Shown: positions 1 through 10,449 of the stretch, one piece after another
Numbering within the stretch: the stretch's first letter is position 1
Layout of the letters: each line of letters starts with the position of its first letter
NCBI GenBank assembly: GCA_001599755.1
Contig: BCHX01000006.1
Location: 2,715,336 to 2,779,335 of the forward strand
DNA length: 64,000 nt
DNA from: Gliomastix tumulicola
Taxonomy: Eukaryota; Ascomycota; Sordariomycetes; Hypocreales; Bionectriaceae
Direction of reading: 5' to 3'
Made by a program: the position numbers and the translations under genes
The notes under the pieces: model-generated
What the model saw: the letters and a program-made list of their open reading frames with translations, nothing else
What the model was told of the DNA's origin: nothing
The model's database searches: none

Positions 1-240
1 GCCCAGCAGACTCCCGACAAACGACCCGTTGCCGCCGCTCACAAGGCTGGAGCTCGCAGTGCCGATCTCGAGCCTCTTGGAGCAGCCGCGCGAGGAGGCG
101 GACAGCGTGTAGGACGTGGGATCCTGCGCCTCGATGTGCAGCGTGTAGGGCGCGGTCCAGTTGCCCGGCACGGCGACGAGGGAGGGCTCGGGAGGCGTGG
201 TCGTGCCCTCGGCGCGGGTGCGGAAGAACAGCTCCGGCTC

Positions 241-273
<33 letters not shown>

Positions 274-1635
274 TTGGCCCTCGAGCAGGACGATCGAGAC
301 GTCGATGTGGTTGACCTGCGTCAGGAAGACGGTGATGCCGGCCTCCTGCCCGACAGCCTCGGGCGCAAAGTCCACGTCGACGGAGAAGTCGAACAGGGTG
401 TGCGTCTGCCGGCGGCCGACAAAGGAGAGACCGCGTCTCCCGGTCAGATAGACGTCTTCCTCGGACCACGGGATACCCGTGAGGTTGTTCCGGCTGGGGA
501 TGATCTCGAGACCCGCGTCCGTGGTGGTGAAGACGCCGTCGCGGGGCACACGCCAGTGCATGAAGTGCTTCGGCAGCGGCTCGCCCGCGACGTCGAAGGG
601 GTAGTTGTCCGGTGCGTCGTTCAGCGGGCCGTCGCCGGGGACGTCTGGGTTTGGAGGAGGCAGCGGCCAGCCGGTGTTGTTGCCCGATACAGGTTGCAAG
701 ACCGGCCATTCCCCTTCGTCCCAGCGCGCGGCGAAGAGCACACTCTCACGGCCCATGGGATAGTACTCATACTCCGGTCCGCAGCGCGTGGCCAGCGCCA
801 GCCCCCACCAGTTGCCGTCCGTGTCGGTGAAGAGGTCCGCGTGCCCGACGGTCTGGAAGTAGCTGTCCGTGCCGCGGTTCGTCAGCAGCGGGTTGCCCTC
901 GTAGGCCTCGTAGGGCCCCGTCACGGCGGGAGCGCGCGCCATCGTCACCGAGTGGTCCAGCGCCGTGCCGCCCTCGGCGATGAGCAGGTAGTACCACCCG
1001 TCGTCCCTCTTGTAGATGTGCGGGCCCTCGGGCCACACGCCGCCCGTGCCGGGCCAGATCCTCAGCGGCGGCTGGCTCAGCGCGCCCGTGACGGGGTCCA
1101 GGCTCTGCAGCCGGATGCCGTGCGTCGCGACCCAGAGCGTGCCGTCGTCGTCCCAGAACAGGTCCGGGTCGATGCCCTCCGGGTAGAAATACACGGGGTC
1201 GCTCCAGGCGGCGTCGTCGTAGACGTCCTCGCTCCGGAAGAGCACGCCGATGATGGCGTCGTCGCCGTTGTTGTCGTGCAGGTACTCGCACGCGACCCAG
1301 AACTCACCTGCGTGGTGCCGCAGCGTCGCCGCGTACATGCCGTCCTGCTGGGCGAGGGTCTGCCACGACTCCCCGGGAAGCTGGGACTCGCGGTTCCAGA
1401 CGCGGGAGACGAGGCGCCAGTGGACGAGGTCCGTGGACGCGTAGATGGGGAGGCCCGGGAAGGCGATGAAGGTGGAGGCGATGCAGAAGAAGGTGTCGTC
1501 GACGCGGATGCAGGACGGGTCCGAGTGCCAGCCGGGGAGGACCGGGTTGAGGAAGGTCGAGTTGGAGGTGGCAGCAGCGGCAGTTGTAGTGGTGGTGGCC
1601 ATGAGGCCGAGGGCCGCTCCGAGGAGAGACTTCAT
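1..1635 (-). CDS. Secreted GH43 glycoside hydrolase (beta-xylosidase/arabinofuranosidase type), 3' end beyond window
   Basis: The frame is open from an ATG at 1635-1633 down to base 1 without an intron (545 codons seen), so the C-terminal end lies outside the window. Residues 1 to about 21 form a signal peptide (MKSLLGAALGLM then Thr/Ala-rich). A five-bladed GH43 domain follows: the general-base Asp is D39 in NPVLPGWHSDPS, the pKa-modulating Asp lies in GIDPDLFWDDD, and the general-acid Glu in VWPEGPHIYK. After about residue 330 comes a beta-sandwich C-terminal domain typical of GH43 beta-xylosidases. This sandwich holds a run of ten Asp (bases 244-273) encoded by a GAC microsatellite, which is unusual. 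Family knowledge predicts extracellular cleavage of xylose or arabinose residues from hemicellulose. The exact subfamily and substrate cannot be told from the sequence alone. Confidence 0.88.
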
Positions 1636-2638
1636 CTTGGGCGACGAGGAGGAGTGTGTGTTTCTGTCAATGACCCCTATCATCGATGGCTGGTAAGGGG
1701 GGAGGCTACCCTCGAGGAGGGTGGCATAACCTCCTTCTTATATGTGCTCTACATCGCCACCAACGTCGGTGAGGTTCGCAATTGTCCCGACCTAATATCC
1801 AGCTTCGTCTACGTCCGGGGATGCGATTCCCCCGCGCTCTCAATTCGGTGTAGATCACTCGACTTTAGCCGGTTCATGATGCCATTCTCACGCCTAGAGC
1901 CCCCAGACAACGCCCTGCTGGGCTCGTCAACCCCCTGACTTTGAGACAGCGGAGATCGGAGGGGCGCGTTGAGCTGGGGATTGGTATTGCATCGCAAGTC
2001 TAATCCCTCGCTTACCTTTCTACCGGTCCTCGGGGGTTGGGCGCTGGCCTGCCTCATTGGCGGGTATATCCTGCCAACCGGTTATTTGAAAAAGGGGGGG
2101 AGCGATTGGAGCGGGAGGAGGAGATCATGGCAAAAGTTGGAGATGCCACTTTTACCCCAGTCCAGGTCGGCATTTATACCGACGCTTTGATGTGAGATGT
2201 GCAGCTTCTCCGCACATGCTCTGCCTGTCTAGGCTGGAGGGGGACATGAGAAGTGCCACTGATTTGGCTTGAGAAATTATAACACTAAAGTCGAACTCTT
2301 GAGCAGGGCATACTGCCTCAGACTCGCCATATTGTGAGGATCCTCTAAACCGACCCGGAGAAGCGTTGAACTGTGGCTTCGGCTGGTAGCATCGCCCTCA
2401 ACGAAGCACAAAGTCTGTTTGCTGTCGCCGTGGAGAGCCAGCCACTCTGAACCATAGCCCGCGATGTTAAGCGAGACGAAAACAAACAAGGCTGGCCAAG
2501 TCACCCAGCAACAAGAGCCCTAACTCAACACGATGGGGACCAAACGTCCGCCAGATGTTCGCTGTCAAGGGAGGTGATGCTCGTCAACGTCTCACCGCGT
2601 AATACCTGCATCCACGACATCTCAGAACCGATACAACC
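1636..2638. other. Intergenic, divergent promoters of GH43 and PI-PLC-like genes
   Basis: The two flanking genes are transcribed away from each other, so this 1 kb should hold both promoters. It contains the TATA-like box at 1738-1744 and a G-rich stretch near 2090-2115. I see no convincing gene or RNA. Confidence 0.5.
1738..1744 (-). promoter_or_regulatory. TATA-like box for the GH43 gene
   Basis: CATATAA on the minus strand lies about 105 nt upstream of the GH43 start codon at 1635, a plausible core promoter spacing in filamentous fungi. Position and motif are the only evidence. Confidence 0.35.
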
Positions 2639-4066
2639 ATGCTGTGGCATCTCACTCTAGCCGGCCGTACGTGATCACCAGTCTCCTTCTCCAGACACAC
2701 CTCAACTACTGACACTCCCTCCCAGTTCTCCCAGGCCTGGCCGCCGCGCACCAGAACAGCCTCACATGGACCAAGGACGCCGTCCGCATGAACCACATCC
2801 AGATCGTCGGCACCCACAACAGCTACCACGTCGAGATGGGCCACGGCGAGGTCATAGCGCTTAAGGAGAGGCTCGAGTGGCACCGCTGGCAGACGCAGCC
2901 GCCCGACTGGAACACCTTCCGCTACAGCTACCCACCGCTCGACCACCAGCTCGAGCACTTCGGCGTCCGCAGCCTCGAGCTCGACGTGGTCGTCGACGAA
3001 AAGGCCACGTACCAGTCCCCCGTCGTCAACGAGCTCGCGGAAACCCACCCCAGCGAGGATCCCGCGTGGAAGCTCCCCGGCACGAAAGTGATGAACATAC
3101 CCGAGCTCGACATGGGGACCACCTGCGTCACGCTCGTGCAGTGCCTCACCGTCGTCCGGGACTGGGTCGAGGCGCACCCGCTGGCCGTGCCGATCCCGAT
3201 CCTCCTCCAGTTCAAGTGCAGCGCCGAGTCGCTGTGCGAGTACTACCATCTGACGCCGTCGCTGTGGAGCGACGGGAAGCGGCTGGACGAGCTGGACAGG
3301 GAGATCCGGGAGGTGTTCCCGCCGGAGCTGCTCATCACGCCGGACGACGTGCGCATGGAGAACAAGACACTCGAGTACTCGGTCCTGAAGCGCGGCTGGC
3401 CGGATCTGGAGAGCGCGAGGGGCCGGGTCTTGTTCCTGATGCACAACGACCGGGACTGGAAGGGGGCCAAGAAGTACAGAAGGAGGAACTCGGATCTCAA
3501 GGGCCGTGTGCTGTTTACGAACAGCAAGCCGGGGAAGCCCGACTGCGCTTTCCAGAGGGTGAGTCTTTCAGATTGGACGGGCGGATATTATTCTCTGAGA
3601 AGAAGACAGTATCCAAGAGACTGACACGGGTGTGATGGAACGGTTCTTACAGATCGACAAGCCCATGACAGACGAAGAGCTGCTGTATATCCATCAGCAG
3701 GTCAAGCTGGGCTACTTGGTCCGCACGCGCGCCGACGAGCCCTTTGTCGAGACGTACGACCAGGGCTGCAACACGACGAGGCGGGACCGCGCCTTCGAGT
3801 CGGGCGCGCAGATCGTCACGACCAACTTCCCCGTGCCCAAGATCAACCACATGCTGTGGTGCGACTACTCGGTCCAGCTGCCCGAGGGCAAGTCGGCCAT
3901 CTGCAATCCTGTCGAGTCCCCGAAGTCGTGTGATGATAGTGCTGGGCGCGGGCTGGAGCCGGAGGTGCTTCAGTCGTCCGACGACACAGCAACTGGTGGA
4001 GGGCCAGGTGAAGTTGCTGTGGAGGAAGGCTCATCTGAGACGGCAGGCGGCGAAGAGACTACTTGA
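2639..4066 (+). CDS. Secreted PI-PLC-like phosphodiesterase (Ca2+-dependent PI-PLC-C1 type)
   Basis: Three exons: 2639-2666, 2726-3558, 3653-4066, giving 424 residues. The tiny first exon is chosen because its GTACGT donor and the CCCAG acceptor join in phase to make a complete signal peptide (MLWHLTLAGLLPGLAAA). Starting at the first ATG of exon 2 would remove it. The TIM-barrel phosphodiesterase signature follows: H40 in IQIVGTHNSYH, then the acidic metal/catalytic cluster in FGVRSLELDVVVDE. Near the end is the family motif NTTRRDRAFESGAQIVTTNF. The last 55 residues are acidic, Gly/Ser-rich and probably disordered, with no GPI-like hydrophobic tail. Inferred role: extracellular cleavage of a phosphodiester such as a phosphoinositide or glycerophosphodiester. 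The real substrate is unknown. Confidence 0.85.
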
Positions 4067-4484
4067 CCTAACTTAGGTAGTAGCTATTATTGGACCATGC
4101 ATTTCAAGTGTCGAGATGCTGTCTGATCAAGTGCCTTCCTACTCATACCGACACACACCCTTTCATTTTCATGGGCACTGTATTTTTTCTTCGTTGGATA
4201 TTAATATTACAACCACAAGTCGAGAAGCTGGTTTTGCAGCCGCCCCCATATCTAGAAACACCTGCCAGTGCTTTTGGGAGTCAGGATAGCGAGTGTGATT
4301 CACACAAAGAGTCACGGGTGAGTCATCCCTGCACCGCCCCAAAACCAACGCAACAACTGAACGAGAATCAGCAACGTTCGTTCTCTCGCACTACTGCTAA
4401 AAGTACGACCCTTCTCTTTCCTTCTTTCTTTCTGTTTGTTCTTCCCAGGGAATAGGCTACCCCAAACAGTTAACCGCACGCAGC
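4067..4484. other. Intergenic between PI-PLC-like and CysRS genes
   Basis: Short spacer, moderately AT-rich, with pyrimidine tracts (CTTTCTTTCTTT near 4418) just upstream of the CysRS start, a common fungal promoter feature. No gene seen. Confidence 0.5.
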
Positions 4485-7002
4485 ATGGCTTCCAACAAAC
4501 GCACGCAGCCGCCATGGATCCCCCCCAAAGCCCAGCCTGACGCCCAGCTGCCCCGACTGAAGATCTACAACAGCCTGACAAGGACCAAGGATGACTTTGT
4601 CCCAGCCGATCCGACAGGGAAGATGGTGTCATGGTACGCGTGCGGCCCGACGGTGTACGAGGATGCTCATCTGGGCCACGCCAAGAACTACGTCTCGACC
4701 GACATTCTCCGCCGCATCATGAAGGACTACTTTGGCTTCCGTGTCAAGTTCGTCATGAATACGACCGATATTGACGACAAGATCATCGTCCAGGCTCGGC
4801 AGCAGTATCTGCTTGCACGATTCAAGCAGGAGCATGCCGCTGGGAGCGACAAGGTGAGCGATTGGGGCTTGGCAGAGACCAATGCCGCATTCCGACACTA
4901 TATCGGCAAGAACCTTCCGTCTATGCCATCAGATACCAGCCCAGAGACTTTTCTGGAGGCAGTGGTCAAGGCATACAAGGTCAAGGTCGACTTTCCACCT
5001 CCGGCCCAAGTGGCGACAGCAAAGCAGGACCAGGCTCCTACCGTCGCTGATTTACTATTGGTAGCACACATTGGAACGGCACGGTTGGCTGCTGAGGCCC
5101 TGCAAGCCCCAGGACAACAATCGTCTGATTTTTTTTGCCAAGACAGACGACATCCTGCGCCCGTATCTCGATGCCTTGCAAGGTGCAGAGATGGACGCCA
5201 CTAACCACGATGTGTACCTAGAGCTGACTCGGAAGTTCGAAAGCCGCTTCTTCGAGGACACGCATGCGCTGAATGTCCTTCCTCCCGACCAGCTAACTCG
5301 CGTGACTGAGTATGTCCCTCAGATTGCCCGCTTCGTAGAGAAGATTGTGGCGAACGGTTTCGGCTACGCCACCCCGGACGGCTCCGTATATTTCGATATC
5401 GACTCGTTTGAGAAGGCTGGACACAGCTACTCCCGGCTGGAACCGTGGAACAAGAACGACGCTGCCCTCCAAGCCGATGGTGAAGGTTCACTGTCCAAGG
5501 GCAAGTCGATGAAGCGGGCCGAGAATCATTTTGCGCTGTGGAAGGCCAGCAAGCCAGGCGAGCCAGCATGGCCGAGTCCATGGGGTCATGGGCGACCGGG
5601 ATGGCATATCGAATGCTCTGCCATGGCGTCCGAGGTCATCGGGAAGACGATAGATGTGCACTCTGGAGGCGTTGATCTTCGGTTTCCTCATCACGATAAC
5701 GAACTCGCACAATCGGAGGCTTATTGGTCGACTCCGGGCTGCCCAGTACAGTGGACAAATTACTTTATACACATGGGGCAACTGAGGTAAGATAAGATGC
5801 TGCAACATGCCGATAATCGTCGTATGAATTGAAGGCGCTGACAGACCCATAGGATTCGAGGCCTGAAGATGAGCAAGAGCCTCAAGAATTATACGACCAT
5901 CAGGACTGTTCTCTCCGAAAATGAGTGGACTGCACGTTCGCTCCGAATCTGCTTCCTCCTCATGCCTTGGCAGGATGGCATTGAGGTGACGGACGAGCTT
6001 ATGAAGGCGGTAGTCGCCTGGGAAGGCAAGCTCAACAACTTCTTTCTGAAGAGCTTGGATCTCTGGAAGCAGTCTACTAGTAGTTCCGTGACCACAGCGA
6101 TGGAAGAGCTAGGCGACGAATACCGGCAATTGTTGAGCTCCCTGGATCAAGCGAAAGCCGATGTCGATGCCGCTCTTTGCGATTCCTTCAACACCTCGGC
6201 TGTCATGAGAATCCTCGCCGATCTTGTGACCGAGTCTAACTCGGCAGAGACACTTTCAGACCAGACAGTCCTCTTGCTCGCTCGGTGGGTAACACGCATT
6301 GTCACCATATTTGGTCTGGACCCCGAGGGAGATCTCAGCAACGTCGACCGCATAGGGTGGTCGGGCCTCGATATCCCGGCACCGGCACAGCTCTACATCT
6401 ATCCTGCGTCTCAACTGCGCGACAAGATACGAGCCTCGGCCTTTTCCGGCTCCGTCGATCATGCAGCTATATCGGAGCTCGCTGATGGAATCACGATGGC
6501 GACGTCAGCGCCAGTAGCAGACTCCTCCAAGCCATACAACCAGGTGCTACAGCAGTTCCGCACAAACGTCAAGACACTCGCTGCCCAGCACGCGCCGGCA
6601 AAAGACCTGCTCGCCGTGTGCGACCAGCTCCGTGACGTACACCTCTGGAACCTGGGCATCTATCTCGAGGACCGCAAAGATCCCCAGCCTGCTCTGGTCA
6701 GACCCCTCGACAAGTCGCTCGTAGAGGCGCGCGAGGAGAGGGAAGCGGCTAGCATGGCGAAGGCCAAGGCCAAGCTGGAAAGGGAGGCCATGGAGGCCGA
6801 GAAGGAGAGGGAGCTGCGCGAGCGTGCCAAGGTCGACCCGCGGCTGATGTTCAGGGCCTCGGACGAGTACTCGCAGTGGGACGAGAGCGGCATCCCGACC
6901 GTGGATGCAGAGGGTAATGCGGTGGCCAAGAATAAGCGCAAGAAGCTGGTCAAGGAATGGGGAAAGCAGAAGAAGATGCACGAGGAATGGCTGGCGACGT
7001 AG
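4485..7002 (+). CDS. CRS1: Cysteinyl-tRNA synthetase, cytosolic, with an apparent frameshift
   Basis: Class I aminoacyl-tRNA synthetase charging tRNA-Cys. Exons 4485-5786 and 5853-7002; the splice joins CTGAG to GATTCG and restores LRIRGLKMSKS. Signatures seen: zinc Cys in WYACGPTVYEDAHLGH, which also carries the HIGH-type motif HLGH; further zinc ligands in WHIECSAMA and FPHHDNE; the KMSKS loop; and an anticodon-binding helical C-terminus ending in a Lys-rich tail. The reading frame slips at 5129-5136: upstream sequence matches the family through ALQAPGQQSSDFF and downstream sequence resumes with FAKTDDILRPYLDAL one frame over. Removing one T from the run of eight gives a continuous 816-residue protein. 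Because both sides are conserved coding sequence, an intron is unlikely. Sequencing or assembly error is the simplest explanation for an essential gene. Confidence 0.9.
5129..5136 (+). other. T8 homopolymer at the CysRS frameshift
   Basis: Eight consecutive T. Coding identity switches frame exactly here, from SSDFF upstream to FFAKTDD downstream. Seven T would keep the frame. Confidence 0.8.
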
Positions 7003-7672
7003 CAGGGAGCTTAGAGAGAGAGGCGTTGTAAAATGCACCGGGTACTTTCCGTTCAAGATACCCCTGGACCCTACAGGGACGTTTCGTCACGTAAGTACAA
7101 CTATAGTAGCCAACTGGGCATATGCCTTGACACTGTACCTTAGCGGTTTCGGCACCCTCTTCCGTGTCTTCTTCTTCTTGGGTGCACTTTGACGTTCCCC
7201 TTCGAGGAAGCGCCAGTATTGGTAAAAGTAAAACAGACGAACTCGAGTCCAGATTCAATACGCCTTGTGGTGACGAAACCCGTCTAGGGTAGGCAATCGG
7301 GCGGTCTCGGTCGCACGGCAACGGCTTCTGACGCTCCGACGCTCTGACGCTCCGACGCTCTGACGCTCTGACGCTTGGACAGCACGCGATCAACTCAGGT
7401 ACCTGAAGACCCCTGTTTAGTGGGTCTAATAGTGGCTGTCCAGGCTTTCCAGGGGCTCTTGGTGCCACTGATAACACCCGATAAGAGCTTCTGTCCAGCT
7501 GATGTCTCAAGCTGTCTGCCTATCTCGCCTTAGCGCCCGTCATTGCCGTCACAGTCACAGCTGTCAGCTGCAGCTCCAGCCTCCCTCCAGCTCGCCCCAA
7601 CTCTCCTCCTGCATCACCACATCTCCCCCCATCACCACCCTCTCTCTGTGCCAATTGACCATCGCTGAAGCC
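7003..7672. other. Intergenic and 5' region of the M28 aminopeptidase
   Basis: Contains the 8-bp minisatellite at 7329-7376 and, after about 7560, a CT-rich leader (TCCCCCCATCACCACCCTCTCTC) directly before the aminopeptidase ATG. No gene seen. Confidence 0.5.
7329..7376. repeat. Minisatellite, 6 x 8 bp
   Basis: Six tandem 8-mers alternating between TGACGCTC and CGACGCTC, the last ending in T. It lies about 300 bp upstream of the aminopeptidase start. Confidence 0.8.
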
Positions 7673-9301
7673 ATGGTCCGTCTCACCCACACTCTCGCCC
7701 TCGGCGGCGTCTCCTCGGCCCTCCAGATCCCCCTCCAGGTGCCGTGGTTCCTCGAGCCGCCCAGCCACAAGCCGCTGTCCGATGCCGGCGTCTCGCGTCC
7801 TGCCGCCGACCACAAGCACGCCGACCTCCCCCTCGTCGACTCCGAGGCCCTCCAGACGAGCATCTCGGCCTACAACCTCGAGAAGCGCGCCGTCGCCCTC
7901 TACGACATCGCGCGCCTCGGCGAGGAGGACTACGGCCACCCGACCCGCGTCATCGGCAGCGACGGCCACACGGGCACCCTCGCCTACATCGAGTCCGAGC
8001 TGGCCACCCTCGGCGGCTACTACAACGTCTCGAGCCAGGAGTTCCCCGCCGTCTCGGGCAACGTCTTCGAGTCGCGTCTTGTCATTGGTGACGAGGTGCC
8101 CAAGTCGGCGTCGCCCATGGGCCTGACGCCTCCCACCAAGGACCGCGAGCCCGTGTACGGCGACCTGGTGCTCGTGGCCAACGTCGGCTGCGACGCCGCG
8201 GACTTCCCCAAGGAGGCCAAGGGCAATATCGTGCTCGTCAAGCGCGGCAAGTGCCCCTTCGGCACCAAGTCCGAGCTCGCGGGCAAGGCCGGCGCCGTCG
8301 CTGCTGTGGTCTACAACACCGACCCTGAGGTTGTCCACGGCACGCTCGGCACGCCGTCGCCTAACCATGTTGCGACTTTCGGCATCGGCGGCGACGAGGG
8401 CGAGAAGTACGCCGAGAAGCTCAAGGCCGGCGAGTCGCTCGACTCCATCGCCTACATCGACGCCGAGGTCAAGACCATCATCACCTCCAATATCCTCGCC
8501 CAGACGACCGGCGGCGACCCGGAGAACTGCGTCATGCTCGGCGGCCACAGCGACAGCGTCGCCGAGGGCCCGGGCATCAACGACGACGGCTCCGGCAGCC
8601 TGTCGCTCCTCGAGGTCGCCTTCCAGCTGACGCGGTACAGCGTCAACAACTGCGTGCGCTTCGCGTGGTGGGCCGGCGAGGAGGAGGGTCTCCTGGGCTC
8701 CGACTACTACGTCGCGAACCTCCCGGCCGAGGAGAACGCCAAGATCCGCCTGTTCATGGACTACGACATGATGGGCTCGCCCAACTTTGCCTACCAGATC
8801 TACGACGCCAACAACGACGACAACCCGGACGGCTCCGGCGAGCTGAAGCAGCTGTACATTGACTGGTACGAGAGCCAGGGCCTCAACTACACCTTCATTC
8901 CCTTTGATGGACGCAGCGACTACGACGGCTTCATCAGGAACGGCATCCCCGGCGGCGGTATCGCTACCGGTGCCGAGGGCGTCAAGACGGCGAAGGAGGC
9001 ATCGCAGTTTGGCGGCGTGGCTGGGGACTGGTATGATCCTTGCTACCACCAGCTCTGCGACGACGTGTCCAACGTGAACCTCACGGCGTGGGAGACCAAC
9101 ACCAGGGTGAGTTTTGCTCTTGCGTCTTGTGATGATAAATGATGAATTATTTGTGCTGATCTGTTTCCATAGCTTATTGCCCACTCCGTGGCGACCTATG
9201 CCATCTCGCTCAAGGGATTCCCTGAGCGCAGCGACGACGACTTCAGCGTGTCCACCTACGCTGCCCAGACCAAGTACCACGGCCACAAGCTGGTCGTGTA
9301 A
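7673..9301 (+). CDS. Secreted M28 aminopeptidase with PA domain
   Basis: Exons 7673-9106 and 9173-9301 give 520 residues. The ATG at 7673 is preferred over upstream in-frame codons because it opens a hydrophobic N-terminus (LTHTLALGGVSSALQIPL) after a CT-rich leader. Domain order: signal/propeptide, M28 N-terminal part, inserted PA domain (about 160-260; VYGDLVLVANVGCDAADFP, IVLVKRGKCPFGTKSELAGK), then the di-zinc catalytic core. Zinc-site motifs: GGHSDSV, GINDDGSGS, AWWAGEEEGLLGS, DYDMMGSPN and the C-terminal His in DPCYHQLCDD. The last exon encodes the final 43 residues without a domain of its own. Predicted to remove N-terminal residues from peptides outside the cell. A second, diverged M28 gene lies at 30568-32147, so this is one of two paralogues in the window. 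Confidence 0.9.
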
Positions 9302-9564
9302 ATTGCCTTTAGGTTGCTCTACGTGAAGCCCGTGAGCTCTGGATTGACGCCAAATTTCTTGGATAGAAGGGCGCGACCACAGATGGTCTAGATGGTGTTG
9401 ATCCTCGTTTGCACAACTTGATATTATCAAATGTACGCTCTAGAAGGAGGGGGTAGGCGTATTATCAGCATGTACCAGAATGATAGATACAGTGATTTTC
9501 CCAAGCCAGGCGTGACGGCTGCTCCCTTTGTTGTCCCACTGATATGTGACTCGCTCGAGACATC

Positions 9565-10238
9565 TCATTCTACAGTCTCTCTGCCCAGGACGAGATCCAA
9601 CGTAGGCACACGGTCCATATCAAATCGTCCAGGCTCAGCCTTCCCATCGAATCTATGCTGCCCCTTCTTCATCTCAACGTACTCCAACGCCTCATCCCTG
9701 ATCCGCTCCCACTCCGCCACGACGTTCGTCCCGAGTGCTGCGTCGGACGAGCTGAGGTTGGAGAGGCTCTCCCTCACCCAGCTGATGCAGTTCCACATCC
9801 TGTATCCTCCCCGATGCTCCGTGAACGGCTCCGACACGGCGTCGCGGGTGCGCACGGGCGTGGACTGCAGGATGGCCTTTGCACGCTCTAGATCACGGAT
9901 CTTGGCGACGAGGATGCGGACGAGGATGGAGGCGTGGTGCATAGAGGGTGCCTCTTCGGCGGAGAGCATCCAGTGGGACGGGCCGGCGGCGGCGGCGGCG
10001 GCGGTCGGGGAGATGGTCTCCTTGGCGTGGATGAGCATGTTGGTGGTCTGGGGCGCGCTGTCCTTGGACGCGATGAGCAGGCCCCAGTGGTAGCTTGTCC
10101 CACGGGCGTGAGCTTGCGAGGTCGAGGGAATGAATGTTAATGTTTAGGACGAGGGACGTACTTGTCTTCACCGCCGGGCATGCGCCTTTTGCCGCCGCGG
10201 ATGTGCAGTGTCACGTATAGTCGAGGCTTGTTCCTCAT
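9565..10238 (-). CDS. Small conserved fungal protein of unknown function
   Basis: Two exons on the minus strand, 10238-10162 and 10093-9565, joined through a GTACGT donor and ACAAG acceptor, giving 201 residues. The join creates RRMPGGEDNYHWGLLIASKD, a motif block that I recognise from uncharacterised ascomycete proteins (an N-terminal short beta-strand LYVTLHIRGG, then YHWGL). The remainder is helical, with Trp/Arg-rich segments (MWNCISWVRESL). No signal peptide or membrane segment. Six consecutive Ala come from a GCC repeat near 10000. It shares strand with the P450 upstream, whose stop codon lies 211 bp before this start. I cannot assign a function. Confidence 0.7.
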
Positions 10239-10449
10239 GGCGGCGCCGGCTCTGGATATGGGATCTGGAGGAGCGGAGAACAGTGAGTGTTGGGGGGAGG
10301 ATTTTAGTGGTTTTGGTGGAAGGAGGACAGCGGTGCTCCGAACATTTCTTTTGTGCTGTGGTGGTCTACTTTGTACTACAAACAAACAAACGCGTCGCAT
10401 ATCCAATCACACCCGATCCCTCCAGAACCCAGTATACATACTACACACC

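Noticed and set aside
136..1938. 600-codon plus-strand open frame
   Set aside because: Antisense shadow of the GH43 gene. The minus strand carries the catalytic motifs and a signal peptide, while the plus translation is Val/Arg/Gly-rich noise.
7520..9430. 636-codon minus-strand open frame
   Set aside because: Antisense of the M28 aminopeptidase, open only because of strong C-ending codon bias.
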